64,000 nucleotides of DNA, taken from assembly GCA_003971905.1 (NCBI GenBank), contig RSEE01000004.1, positions 62,001 through 126,000 on the forward strand. Reading direction: 5' to 3'. Each line of letters starts with the position of its first letter. The first letter of the stretch is position 1. The position numbers were made by a program, and so were the translations under genes. The notes under the pieces were generated by a model. The model ran no database searches, was not told where the DNA came from, and was given only the letters and a program-made list of their open reading frames with translations. This document shows positions 48,072-58,530 of the stretch, in pieces. The stretch comes from Moniliella sp. 'wahieum' (lineage: Eukaryota > Basidiomycota > Moniliellomycetes > Moniliellales > Moniliellaceae).

Positions 48072-49448
48072 CTAATGGCGAATGTTCTCCAAACGGTATG
48101 TGCTGGTATACACCTTGGTGTCCAAGTTGGTAGTCTTGTCACTGAGCCGGGCCAGGCGGTTGTTTTGATCCGCAATCTCGGTCCCCATCGCGCGACCAAG
48201 TCGGTTGAGGCCCTGGGCGACGTGTCCAATATCATTCAAGTTGTTTTCCAGCTCATCCTCCACCTCATCGTCCGACGCAGTCGCCTCAAATTGGTAGCGG
48301 GCACGTTGGGCAAGTTGGTCGCCTGGGGATCTTCCCCTCGCCCTTGAAGGCCCAAATTTTTTCCAAAGGCAAACTTGCGCGCAGCAAAGCGAGAGCTACT
48401 GCCCGGGCCACCAAGCGAATCGTCTACGCGACGTTGCGACGGATGGCCTCCTCGCGCAAACGTTCCCGCTCCTCCCGTTCGTCGACATGCCGATTAATAA
48501 TGCGAGCCTCCTCCGCGGCTCGCTTGGCGCTCTTGTTGAAGGTAATGTGAGGACGAAAGATAGAACCATTGAGTTTCTCAATCTCTCTGGCGTTGTCATC
48601 AGCACGATGGGCATGGGCCTTGCTCATATCCAAGTTGCGCTCCGTGTCGGCTAACTTTTCGCTTTGGTCACCTAACCGCATCATACTGTTCAAGGCGGTC
48701 TCTTCGGCTTCTCGGGCAAGACGAAGAGCATTGCGGTGGAACTGAGAGACTCTTGTTTCGTGTACCGCATCTGCTGCTTGGCCGCCTCGGTCTTGGTCCG
48801 ATTCGGTCATTTCGACCGTCTCCTGTCATCGCCCACCTCATCTCCTGGACCGGTGTGGCACCGTACTCCTCCTCCAACTCCCTTGCGCCGTCTTGGCAGT
48901 GCGCGAGGGAGGCACAACACCGTACCCGGAAGATGAATCAGCATGACCACCCACAGCAGGGACACCGTACCCGCCAGTGGGCGTGCCATACCCGCCATTC
49001 GGCATACACGTACCCGCCATTCATTCGGCGGTCCGTATCCCGCGTAGGCGAGCCATACCCTCCCACCGGGGCGTAGCCCCTTGGATCTCCGTACCCTCCT
49101 ACCGTTCCATACCCTCCTCCGTCCAATCCAGGGGCTGGAGGCGGTGCAACAGGAGGGATAGCACTACCATGTGTGCCCCGGAGTTTGAAGCGTTCGTACC
49201 CGTTGCCAATCTTGGCCCAGGTGGGCTTGGGTCGTTTGGGCCAGGGGCAGCCGCTTGACCTGACAAGGGCTGGTTGCGTGCTTCCGGATTGGCAGGCACA
49301 TTGTACCGTGGCATGTATCCGTTGGACCGTACGGGAGGTAGCGCCGGTTCGTCCGCGTTCTGCTTAGCGCGCAACTAAGGCTACGGTGTGAGCAGAGTGG
49401 GGGGTGGATGCAAGGAAAAAGCAGACGTACCTTGTCTCGTAGACCCAT
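48072..49448 (-). CDS. SEC9: SNAP-25-type t-SNARE Sec9
   Basis: Sec9 supplies the Qb and Qc SNARE helices for exocytic fusion at the plasma membrane. Exon 1 is MGLRDK; an intron at 49375-49430 joins LRAKQNADEPALPPVRSNGY. A Gly-Tyr-Gly rich spacer follows (GGYGTPTGGYGVP-like), as in other fungal Sec9 N-terminal extensions. The first SNARE motif runs from ETRVSQFHRNALRLAREAEE through MMRLGDQSEKLADTERNLD. The second is NNLNDIGHVAQGLNRLGRAM, GTEIADQNNRLARLSDKTTN and LDTKVYTSTYRLENIRH. Central glutamines of both layers appear present. There is no C-terminal membrane anchor, normal for this family. Shifts in the Gly-rich region and near 48420 and 48270 disrupt the frame. Confidence 0.9.
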
Positions 49449-50249
49449 GGCTGGCACTGCCTACGTTCTGGTGGTAGTGGCGAGGAGAGGGAACAGGATG
49501 GATGGGTGGATGGGATGGGCCGATGAGCGCGTTGGCGCGGAAAAGAGCGGGAAGCGGGGGAGGGCATTGCACCCAATCTCCATCTCCATCTCGCTCGCTG
49601 GTCCATCTCGCTCGGCAGATTGGCAGGCGCCGTGGCTGGCATCACCGGCGTCACCAGCAAGGGTGCACTCTCGGCGCGACTGGCCCTGTGCGTTCTTAAC
49701 AGTTGGGCCCCCGAGGTTAACGAAGCGGTCGGGGGGGCAGCGAAGCTCGAAGCTTGAGGCGACCAGTGCCTGGGGAAATGATGAGGTGGCAAAAGGCGGA
49801 GTGGCCCACCTGTTGGCGCGCATGTTGAAGCGAAGGCCGCCGACGCTATTGGGCACAATGGTTGATGAGATCGATCGATGAAGTTTGGGTTAAGGTAATG
49901 GGATGATTAAGACGAAACGATGATTGCTTATTCGGATGTGTAAGTGGTGTGCGTGCAGGCGGTCTGTGCGTATATAAGCCAAAGCCAGTTTTGCCCACCC
50001 GAACGCCCAGAACAAAACCGGAGAGGCCAAGCAGGCCAAGCAGGCCAAGCCCAGCTGGGCCAGTGCCCCGCAATTGCCCAATTGAAATCTTACGTCGCCC
50101 CATCGATGATTGAATCTTCATCGATGATAATGACGTGAGTACGCCAGGGCCAAATTCAAACTTCTTACCAGGACACATGCAGAACGTAGAAATCCCTGTC
50201 GGGATTGGTTCGAAGCTCTGCCTGGCACACGACCTGCACCGCCATCACT
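49449..50249. other. Divergent promoter region SEC9 / TMA46
   Basis: About 800 bp between divergent starts. CATCGATGA words at 50101-50127 flank an inverted TTGAATCTTCA segment, and AAGCTTGAGG-like words lie at about 49745. No gene. Confidence 0.5.
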
Positions 50250-51404
50250 ATGCCTCCCAAGAAGCAACAGAAAGGTGGTAAGGACCAGAAGAAGCAGAAT
50301 GCGCCTGCCAAAGTCGCAGTCGACAAGACGTTTGGGCTAAAAAACAAGAAGGGTGCTGCCCAGCAAAAAAGGTCAAGATCATCCAGCAGCAACAGGGGCA
50401 GTCGGGCAAATCGCCAGCCCAGCTGGCTAAAGAGAAAGAACGGGAGCGCGAGAAACAGCTCCGCGCCGAGGCGGAGAAGGAGCGCCGGAAACAAGCGAGT
50501 CAAATGAGCATTGTGCAGCCCAAACCTGCATTTGGTGAGGACGCCAAGACAATCGTGTGCGAGTACTGGCGGGCCGGTGTGTGCTCCAAAGGCACCAAGT
50601 GCAAATTTGCCCATTCACTCGAGGCGGGCCGCAAGGTGGCCAAGAAAGACTTGTATGTGGATTCGCGCGATGCAGAGCGTGAGGCCAAGGAGGCCGATAC
50701 GATGGATAGCTGGGATGACGCCAAGTTGCAATCAGTCGTGATGAGCAAACACGGAAACCCAAAGACAACAACGGACAAGGTGTGCAAGTACTTTCTTCAA
50801 GCCGTCGAGAGTGGCAAGTACGGTTGGTTCTGGGAGTGCCCGAATGGGGGCGAAAAGTGCATGTACCGCCACCGCCTTCCACCAGGGTTTGTGCTTCGCT
50901 CCGAGCAAAAAGCGCGAACGGCTCGAGAAGGCCAACGAGATTTCCCTCGAAGACTTTATCGAGGCTCAACGCCATGCCCTGGTGGGCAAAAACCTCACCC
51001 CTGTCACGGCCGAGTCCTTTGCAAAGTGGAAGCAAGACCGGCGGGACAAGAAGGCAGCGGAGGAGGATTTGGCCAAGGCCAAATCGGCCAAGACGGCAGC
51101 GCTGTCCAAAGCTTCTGGTCTGTCCGGACGAGAGATGTTCGAGTTGCATCCCGACATGTTTGTTGACGAGGCCGGCCTTGACGAGTACGACATGACTCAA
51201 TTCATCGCCGACAATCGGCAACACGACGAGGAAGCTGAGATGGCACTGGAACAACGGGCGTTCCAGGCAGCTCAGGCAGCTCACCAAGAAGACCTTCGAC
51301 GCAAAAACACGGCGCAACTGCAGGCGGCACAAGACAAGCTCGAGGCGCTGAACCTTCCCGATCCTCAGGCCGAGGAGCAAACGCGCCGGGAGATGGCGGT
51401 TTGA
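50250..51404 (+). CDS. TMA46: CCCH zinc-finger protein Tma46 (ZC3H15/DFRP1)
   Basis: Tma46/DFRP1 binds the translational GTPase Rbg1/DRG1 and associates with ribosomes. The start [20 protein letters not shown] is the family's basic opening, with [12 protein letters not shown] following. A basic helix ([20 protein letters not shown]) leads to the first CCCH finger [20 protein letters not shown], then [20 protein letters not shown] and the second finger [20 protein letters not shown] with [32 protein letters not shown] and the DRG-binding C-terminal region ([18 protein letters not shown]) follow. The protein ends RREMAV. Shifts at about 50370 and 50910 break the frame; no intron is seen. Confidence 0.93.
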
Positions 51405-51717
51405 AGTGGTGCAACGACTGCCGGGCAACAGGCCTGTGCCCTGTTTGTTGCCTATGTATGTGTACAACATCCGCCCCCCCCTCCCCCACTCTTATGTGTA
51501 GGACGTAGCGAGATCTCCACATGCCCTTTCTCCTAGTCACGAGTCGTGTGCACATTAACGCTCAAGCGCTCAAGTCTTCCGGCCTCAGCAAGACGGAGCA
51601 ATCGCCAGAGCGCACCACTCGCCTACATTTCCAAGTTGATCAGATCGGCTCGCATCTTGGCTGGAAGTGGGTTGAACCCGTCGCGCTGGAAGGGTGGGAT
51701 GTGCGAAGCTCCAGGCT
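51405..51717. other. 3' flank of TMA46
   Basis: About 310 bp, including a C-rich stretch near 51473. No gene. Confidence 0.4.
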
Positions 51718-51734
51718 TCAAACTTCAAGCTTCA
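51718..51734. repeat. TCA-N4 heptads (inverse orientation)
   Basis: TCA at 51718, 51725 and 51732, exactly 7 bp apart, with AACT and AGCT between. This is the TGA-N4 pattern on the minus strand. Confidence 0.88.
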
Positions 51735-51847
51735 AGATGCAGATCACAAATGTTTGGCGCGGAGGGGTACCGCGTAACGACAGGGCATGCCTAATAGCAG
51801 GCCTAGGTTGCCGGGCTTTGGTCATGAATGTGGTGCGTTGAACATGT

Positions 51848-51921
51848 TGAACGTTGAAGCGAGCGAAGGTCGCGGCGGATGAGGCCGATGATCGATGAGG
51901 CCTGAGGTGAACATTGAACAT
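51848..51921. repeat. Mixed TGA-N4 heptad cluster (ACGT, GGCC, TCGA)
   Basis: TGA-ACGT-TGA lies at 51848-51857. At 51880-51905 TGA separates GGCC, TCGA and GGCC (one step 2 bp longer). Two TGA+ACAT units follow at 51908-51921. Three different palindromes share one array. Confidence 0.9.
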
Positions 51922-52669
51922 TGCAACAGGTGCCGAGGCGTGCAGAGGCGGGAGTGGCGCCGTGGGAGGAAGGGTTGGGGCCTGGCGTGGGGCCGGCAGA
52001 AAAAGAGCAGCTCGAGTGGGGCTGCTGCGTTGTGCCCCACCCTCCACTCCACCTTAGCGCGTTAGCGGCAATTGCCGCATAAGTTGAGGGGTCTTGCAAA
52101 GCCCATGCGAACCAGCGCGTTTTGACTCGAAACGCTTGGCGCCGCCAGCTCTGGCACTCCATGTTTCGAGGCCTGCGAATAGGCTCCGAGCTGTGGCACA
52201 GCTGTCAGTGTGCCAATGCAATACAGGAACTGAGGGGGCATCAGATCGCACGTCCCAGATGGGGTGATGCCACCGCTCTGTAACTGCGTGGTGTTCGCCT
52301 TGTCTCCTTCTCCCTGCTCAGCAGACTATAATCTACCTGTGCGCATGGCTCAGGTCCTTGTTGTCAATATAAGCCGTCGCACTCTCCACCGTAACCACAG
52401 CACCATCCTTCCATCCTCCCTTTCCCTTTCACTACCCCCCCCCCCCCAAGTATATTCCCCCCCCCCCCTATTTACTCCCACTTCTCTTCTTTTACCACAC
52501 ACACCTCATTATGCTGCTGCCCAACTTCGTCTCTTCTCGTTTCCCTTACAGCCATCGAAGTGGCCGCAGGGGAAAGCCAAGGCCGGCAGGCCCGTGCCTT
52601 TGGCTCTCCCCATTCCCCTCAAGCTCCCGCGTCGTCATGGACACGAGTCGAACCAACGTCAAGCCGGGT
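51922..52669. other. Promoter region of the CAP-protein gene
   Basis: About 750 bp. Two long C runs (13 and 11 bases) lie at 52435-52447 and 52457-52467. A CT-rich stretch leads to the gene. Confidence 0.5.
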
Positions 52670-53748
52670 ATGTTGTTTCTCTGTCTTGCGTTTGTTGTGG
52701 TGCTTCTAGGAACTAACGACAAAGCTTTGGTGGGGACAGAAATCGTCGCTGGGGCTTGGGCGATTTGGGTGACTTTGACTTTGGCAATTTGGGCGCTGGC
52801 TCAGGTAATGGGAAGGCATGGTCAGGCTTTGGCTCTGGCTTGGGATCTGGCTTTGGTTCGGGCTTTGGGTGGGGCGGAAGTAACGGCGGCCACGGCGGCC
52901 AAGGAAGTCAGGCACCAGGCGGCGGCGGTGGTGGCGGTCAAGGTGGCGGTCAAGGTGGCTCAGGAAGCCAAGGCTGTGACGGAAGCCAAAGTGGTGACGG
53001 CGGCCAAGGAAGCCAAGGCGGCCAGGGAAGCCAAGGTGGCCAGGGAAGCCAAGGCGGCCAAGGAAGCCAGGCTCCGGGTGGCGGTGGTGGGTGGTGGTGG
53101 CCACTCTGGCAGTGGCTCTGGCGGCCATGGCGGTGGCCATGGTCCTGGCAGCGGCTCTGGTGGCCACGGCGGTGGCCATGGTCCTGGCAGCGGCTCTGGT
53201 GGCCATGGCGGTGGCCATGGTCATGGCAGCGGCTCTGGCAGTCATGGCGGCGGTCACGGTGGAGGTGGCAGTGGCAGTGGTGGTCACGGTGGCGGCTCTG
53301 GTAGCGGTCAATCGTGGGACAACACCATTGTCCAATACCACAACAAGGTTCGTGCGGTTCACCAAGCCGGCCCGGTCACATGGGATGCCACTCTGGCTGA
53401 GTATGCAAAGAATTACCTCGCGTCGGACAACTGTGTGTTCAAGCACAGCGGTGGCAAGTACGGCGAGAACATTGCTGAGGGCTACTCGACCGTAACGAAA
53501 GCAATGCAGGGCTGGTACGACGAGTACAAAGACTACAATTACAACAACCCGGGCTTCTCTGAGAACACTGGCCACTTTACCCAGATGGTCTGGAAAGAAC
53601 CAACAAGGTGGGTTGCGCACAGCAAACATGCGGGTCGAGCGGTGCGTTTGTTGTGTGTGAGTACAGTCCGGCCGGTAACGTTGTCGGTGGCAATTACTTC
53701 AAGGAGAACGTTCTCCCTCCCAAGGGCGGTTCGAGCGGCAGTGGTTAA
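52670..53748 (+). CDS. Secreted CAP-domain protein (PR-1/Pry-like) with Gly/His-rich spacer
   Basis: CAP proteins (yeast Pry family) are secreted and bind sterols and fatty acids. From the ATG at 52670 a hydrophobic leader MLFLCLAFVVVLLG could be the signal peptide; alternatively 52669-52725 is an intron and the start lies upstream (52512 or 52638). A long Gly/Ser/Gln-rich spacer follows, then three 13-residue GHGGGHGPGSGSG-type repeats. The CAP domain starts near 53322: NTIVQYHNKVRAVHQAGPVT, WDATLAEYAKNYLASDNCVF, GGKYGENIAEGY, GHFTQMVWK and VCEYSPAGNVVGGNYFKENV. The His, Glu, Glu, His CAP residues appear present. It ends at TAA 53748 after SSGSG. Shifts near 52740, 53080 and 53600 break the frame. 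Confidence 0.85.
53123..53239 (+). repeat. 39-bp coding repeat, 3 copies
   Basis: Three tandem 39-bp units (53123, 53162, 53201) encode a 13-residue Gly/His/Ser block in the CAP protein. They differ at only a few positions. Confidence 0.95.
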
Positions 53749-54348
53749 AGGGTGATTTCGTCCATATTCCCCTCCTCTCCGGTGGCTCTCTAAGGATCAT
53801 GGATCACATTTCAAGCAAATCCCTACTCCCATCGTTTTCAACTCAACCAGCTGGTCTGGGTTACATTCTTAAGCCAGTATCTTCTCGATCATTCTACACA
53901 TGTGGACCCAGCTGGCCTGGTCTGTCACTAAGTACAAGCATATGTGTTGGGCCTGGGGCCCACAGGTCTGGTGGCTTGATGACGATAGATGCTGCTCTAG
54001 TTGCCCGTGCGCAGAACCGTAAGATCCAATGTGCACCATTTTCGTCTCCCCAGGATGTATGCAGTTTGTTGTAGTGGGTTGCAACTGAGGACGGATTACA
54101 AGCAGAGCATCACAGTTTCGTGTCTGTTCGATCTCCCGCCCATAAATATATCTCCCGAAGCACCTTTCTAACGAACAAAGACACGCTTCTCCTTTACTAC
54201 TCTCAATGGGGGCAGTGGTATAGTGACAACGCAGATTCTGTTGTTCTTTCTTACACTACAGGAACACATCAGCCAAAAGAAACCATTCTGAAAGGGGGGC
54301 GGGAGAGCATAAGGATCCCCGTAGTCGCATTGGCATAGTAAGTTGCAC
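53749..54348. other. Convergent intergenic region CAP gene / POR1
   Basis: About 600 bp between stops. AT-richer than the genes; no gene or heptad array seen. Confidence 0.5.
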
Positions 54349-55221
54349 TTAGGCCTCAAAGAAGAGAGCCGCACCCACCTTGTGGGCCGGGACGACCGCC
54401 TCGGTAGCCGAGAAGGCCTTGGTGTCGAGCGCAAGGCCGAGCGACGCCTTGACGCCCGGGCGAAGGGCCTGGGTGTATCCCACACCAACAATCCCGTCGT
54501 TGTTGATCTTGGCCTTGACAAAGGCAGCATTGTCAAGGTACAGCTTGCTGCCAAACTCGAGCTTGGTCTCCTTGCTTGGCTTGCTGGCATCAAAGTGCAG
54601 ACGCGCACCCGTCTCAAGATCGGCATTGATACGGTGGTAGTAAGACGCAACGTAATTGGTCAGGCGCTTGGTGCTCTGCAGAGTGATTGCGTACTGGGGC
54701 GCGTAGTAGCCAACCGCGGTCTCGTAGTTGGTCACCTGCTTGGTCTGGAGGTTCACCAACGCGGCGTAGCCAGCCACAAAGCCGTCGCGGCCCACAACCG
54801 AGTCGTGGGCAGCCAACGGGCCCTTGGTCAGGTCGATCGTGGTGCGGGTGTGCACGTTGGGCTGCTTAAAGACGGTGTTGAGCACACCAGTCTTGGTACC
54901 CTTGTCCGGGTGGAAAGTGGAGACAAAGTCTGCCTTGAAGCCCTTAGCAAGGTAGTTCTCCGCCTCGAGTGTCTGGCGGATCAGGTTGGTCGTGGTCCAG
55001 ACCGTGGTGGCACTGACGCCCTTAGCCTTGTTAGCCACCTTAATCTCAAGGTCGCCGAGAATGCCGTTGGTCTGGTTGTTGCGCGCGCCTTGAACGTGGA
55101 ACGTCACGCCGTTCGGGGCAGCCGTCTTGACATCGATCGAGGTGTGGCCCAAGGGGTAGTCCTTGCCCAGCAGGTCGTTGGTGGCCTTGCTCAGGTCTTT
55201 CCAGGAGGGGGGGACAGCCAT
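54349..55221 (-). CDS. POR1: Mitochondrial outer-membrane porin (VDAC)
   Basis: A 19-stranded beta-barrel passing metabolites and ATP/ADP across the outer mitochondrial membrane. The start at 55221 reads MAVPPSWKDLSKATNDLLGK, the N-terminal helix followed by the DLLxKDY motif typical of fungal VDAC. Alternating hydrophobic/polar strands fill the rest, e.g. VTFHVQGARN, LEIKVANKAKG and YAITLQSTKRLTNYVASYYH. The C-terminal part GVGYTQALRPGVKASLGLAL leads to KVGAALFFEA. It is 290 residues, the usual VDAC size. It is one uninterrupted frame with no intron and no frame shift, unlike nearly every other gene here. Upstream in-frame ATGs exist, but the conserved helix fixes this start. Confidence 0.95.
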   Translation of the reverse strand: MAVPPSWKDLSKATNDLLGKDYPLGHTSIDVKTAAPNGVTFHVQGARNNQTNGILGDLEIKVANKAKGVSATTVWTTTNLIRQTLEAENYLAKGFKADFVSTFHPDKGTKTGVLNTVFKQPNVHTRTTIDLTKGPLAAHDSVVGRDGFVAGYAALVNLQTKQVTNYETAVGYYAPQYAITLQSTKRLTNYVASYYHRINADLETGARLHFDASKPSKETKLEFGSKLYLDNAAFVKAKINNDGIVGVGYTQALRPGVKASLGLALDTKAFSATEAVVPAHKVGAALFFEA

Positions 55222-55778
55222 GATGACGGGGACGAACAAGGGGAGAAGAGGGCGGGTAACGGTGGGAGCTGGAAGAAGCCCGTCCCAACGCAACCGCCTC
55301 GATGGGCGCGCAGGAACCAGGCCCCGGATCAGCAGCTCTTCTCGGGCCGCACCGGCCGGCTGCGTCGGTGAGAGGGGACGCAACACTGGCCCCATGCCGT
55401 TTCGGGCGCATCCCAAGGTTCTAGGGGTCACACATCCCGACACTGGCCCACTGCCTTCTGCAGAAGCACGGGCCGTGTGCCCCATACCCTGGCGCATTGA
55501 GCCCGAGATCTATAGGGCGGAAGTGGGCAACACATTAAGCCGAAGGCGCGATCGACTCCGTCGTGGTCGCCATGGGGCTGTTCTCCATATCATCTTTGAC
55601 GCTAAGTGCATCAAGCCCATACTACGGGCGATGGCCGGAATCTAAACTACCACCGCTATCAGGATGAGATGTGACATCCAGACGTCAAGTAAAGAAGTGA
55701 ACAAGTTCAACACGTGGGCCACCTTCGGAGGGACGTGGAAAAAAGCGAAAGACCAACTAACACGGGGGAACGAGCACC
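55222..55778. other. POR1 promoter / TUB1 3' region
   Basis: About 560 bp between two minus-strand genes. No repeat array or gene seen. Confidence 0.5.
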
Positions 55779-57184
55779 TTAGTACTCCTCCTCTCAATCT
55801 CCTCCTCAACCGTCTCGGCGGCGACCTCCTCGTAGTCCTTCTCGAGCGCAGCAAGGTCCTCGCGGGCCTCGGAGAACTCACCCTCCTCCATACCCTCACC
55901 AACGTACCAGTGGACGAAGGCACGCTTCGAGTAGAGCAGGTCGAACTTGCGGTCGAGGCGGGTCCAAGCCGAGGCAATGGCCGTCGTGTTGGACAGCATG
56001 CACAGCGAGCGGCTGACCTTAGCCAGGTCACCGCCGGGAACCTGCGCGGGAGGCTCGTTGCAGATACCAATCTTGAAGCCAGTGGGGCACCAGTCGACAA
56101 ACTGGATCGTGCGCTTCGTCTTGATAGCAGCCACAGCAGCGTTGACATCCTTGGGGACGACATCACCACGGTAGAGCAGGCACGAAGCCATGAACTTGCC
56201 CTCGCGAGGGTCGCACTTGACCATCTGGTTGCCCTTCTCGAACGCAGAGTAGGTCATCTCAGCAACGCTGTTCTGCTCGTGCGCAGCCTTGTCGGCCGAG
56301 ATAATGGGCGACAGCGAGGCAAGAGGGAAGTGGATGCGGGGGAAGGGAACCAGGTTGGTCTGGAACTCGTTCAAGTCCACATTGAGGGAGCCGTCAAGCG
56401 GAGCGAAGCCGTGACCGACGAGACGACCTGAGCGATAAGGCGGTTCAGGTTCGAGTACGAGGGCGACTGAATGCCGAGCTTGGTTTTGGCAATGTCGTAC
56501 AGGGCCTCGTTGTCGACCATGAACGAGCAGTCGGAGTTCTCCAGCGTGGTGTGGGTAGTCAGGACCGAGTTGTAGGGCTCGACAACCGACGAGGACATCA
56601 TCGGGGCGGGGTACACCGAGAATTCAAGCTTGGCCTTCTTGCCGTAGTCCTGCGCGAGGTGGTCGAGCAGGAGCGAGCCGAAACCCGAACCAGTACCACC
56701 ACCGAAGGAGTGGAAGACGAAGAAGCCTTGCAGACCCGACGTGGCGTCAGCAAGCTTACGGACACGGTCGAGCGTCTCGTCAATCAGCTCCTTGCCGACG
56801 GTGTAGTGGCCACGAGCGTAGTTGTTGGCAGCGTCCTCCTTGCCCGTAACAAGAGTCTCGGGGTGGAAAGGGAACGGTAGGTGCCCGTGCGCACCTCGTC
56901 CACAACGTTGGGTTCCAGGTCAACGTACACCGAGCGGGGAACGTACTTGCCCGAGCCCGTCTCGGAGAAGAAGGTGCTGAAACCGTCGTCGCTCTGCGAG
57001 GGCGAGCCCTCGAGAATGCGGCCGTCAGGCGAAAGGCCGTGCTCAGCCAGGTAAAGCTCCCAGCAGGCGTTACCGATCTGGATACCGGCCTGGCCGACGT
57101 GAAGGGAAAGAACCTGGAGGGGCGACGTGTCAGGGGCAGGAGCGCGAAGGGGGGCAAGGCGGGGATGGGACGTACCTCACGCAT
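55779..57184 (-). CDS. TUB1: Alpha-tubulin
   Basis: GTP-binding half of the tubulin heterodimer. Exon 1 is only MRE (57176-57184). An intron at 57114-57175 joins it to [20 protein letters not shown]. Conserved blocks: [34 protein letters not shown], the tubulin signature [49 protein letters not shown] and [11 protein letters not shown]. The C-terminus closes EEEY followed by TAA once one G is added near 55789. Another single-base loss near 56389 (TTT to TT) breaks ASLRFDGSLN, and others lie near 56600-56880. At about 448 residues it is normal size. The short first exon is typical of fungal tubulins. Confidence 0.96.
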
Positions 57185-57834
57185 GGTACTTGAGAAGGAT
57201 CAAAGAACTGGGTGGAAGGATGGGGAGGGGGAGGGGGAGGCACTCAACACTGGCAAAGTAACGTGCAGTGGCGAGGGCGGTGGTGGGGAGGAGACAGAAG
57301 CGCGCGCGGCTGGCACTGGTTTTATTCCTTCGCAGCCACCTGCGGCCACCCGAGCCAGTGCATCGGACACTGCCCCCCCGGTGCAGGCCCTCGCTTGCTC
57401 CGCCCACACACGTGGGAGTCCCCCCATGCCGCTGTTGATTGTGCGCGCGTCCCGCATCCAGGGGCACGCGTGTCGGCCGCGCTGGCACTCGGCCAGTGTC
57501 CGAACCCTACCCGCCCCTCCCACTCTCTGCCCCAAGCTTGCGTAAGCCACTGGTTGCGCCAGTGCTGCGCCGCCCATCGAATTATGTAATTGCCGTCGAT
57601 CAATTCCGCGGGCGTCTTCGTTCCGCCAGATCATCGATCACCAATCGCCACTCACACTTTTTACGTTCGTCCGTCCCTCGCCTGCTACCAGACTGGCGTC
57701 TAGATTTGAAGCTTGAACGACAACGAAAACGTTCCTGAGCGGCAACACCATCCCTCGAGGCCAGCTGGGCAAGCTGTCAATAGATGAGGGTGAATCACGT
57801 GAGCGCGTTAGCCCACACGTTGTCGTTTATACGT

Positions 57835-57855
57835 TCATCGATCATCGATCATCGT
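57835..57855. repeat. TCA-TCGA heptad array
   Basis: TCA at 57835, 57842 and 57849 with TCGA between, then TCGT. This is the same pattern read on the other strand. Confidence 0.93.
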
Positions 57856-58132
57856 ACCTTGAAGTATTACATTCTGCGTCTTTCAACCTTCAATTTTTCA
57901 AGCCCTTCAAGCCCTTCCTCAAGTTTCCCAACTGTAGAGCATCGGCATGTGAAGGTGACGTGGCACCCGATGCTGGCGATGCTGGCGATGACACCGTCAC
58001 GCATGACGGACGTGTCGAGGGCGGCAAAACGGGTGTGGCAAAACGTGTGGCGTATGGCGGCAGGCGCGTGGGGAAGACGGCCTCAAAGGGATGCGGGTAG
58101 CGTGGTACTCTGCGATAAACGCGAAATACTGG

Positions 58133-58200
58133 TTGAACGTTACGCGTTACGCGTCACATGTTACATGTTACACGTTAAACGTTAAACGTTAAAAACGTTA
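58133..58200. repeat. Long degenerate 7-bp array around CGCG, CATG and ACGT
   Basis: About nine 7-bp steps. The spacer drifts from TGA to TTA, TCA and TAA while the core moves from ACGT/CGCG (58140-58155) through CATG (58157-58168) to ACGT (58172-58195). It is the longest and most diverged array in the window. Confidence 0.92.
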
Positions 58201-58273
58201 AAAGCGCATAGTACAGGGGGACCCAAGGCTCCCAAGACCCCAAAGGTTGAACTCGCATCGCCGTAGTGTAACG

Positions 58274-58283
58274 TGACGCGTGA
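58274..58283. repeat. TGA-CGCG-TGA unit
   Basis: One CGCG palindrome flanked by TGA at 7-bp spacing, 70 bp from the long array. Confidence 0.75.
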
Positions 58284-58512
58284 CGTCCCAGGGAGGATGA
58301 GATGAATGCCATTAACCCTATCGGCAGCCTGTACTGAATATCAAGGTAGTTTCCTCTGCGCCCCCATCAGAACTGTCTAATGTGAAGCGACGTATCTCGA
58401 TGGGGGCAGAGGAGAGGCAGTTCATAGGCACGTTTATCTTGATTGATCGGATCCGTACACACTGCCGGCAGGGACACCCAACCCGCGCAGCGCTAAGCGC
58501 TAAACGAAGAAC

Positions 58513-58530
58513 ACGTTGAACGTTGACATG
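58513..58530. repeat. Mixed TGA-N4 heptads (ACGT, ACGT, CATG)
   Basis: ACGT, ACGT and CATG are separated by TGA at 58517 and 58524, exactly 7 bp apart. Confidence 0.92.

Noticed and set aside
52512-52670. N-terminal extension of the CAP protein from the ATG at 52512
   Set aside because: It is basic and lacks a leader peptide, whereas the ATG at 52670 gives a typical hydrophobic signal; kept only as an alternative.
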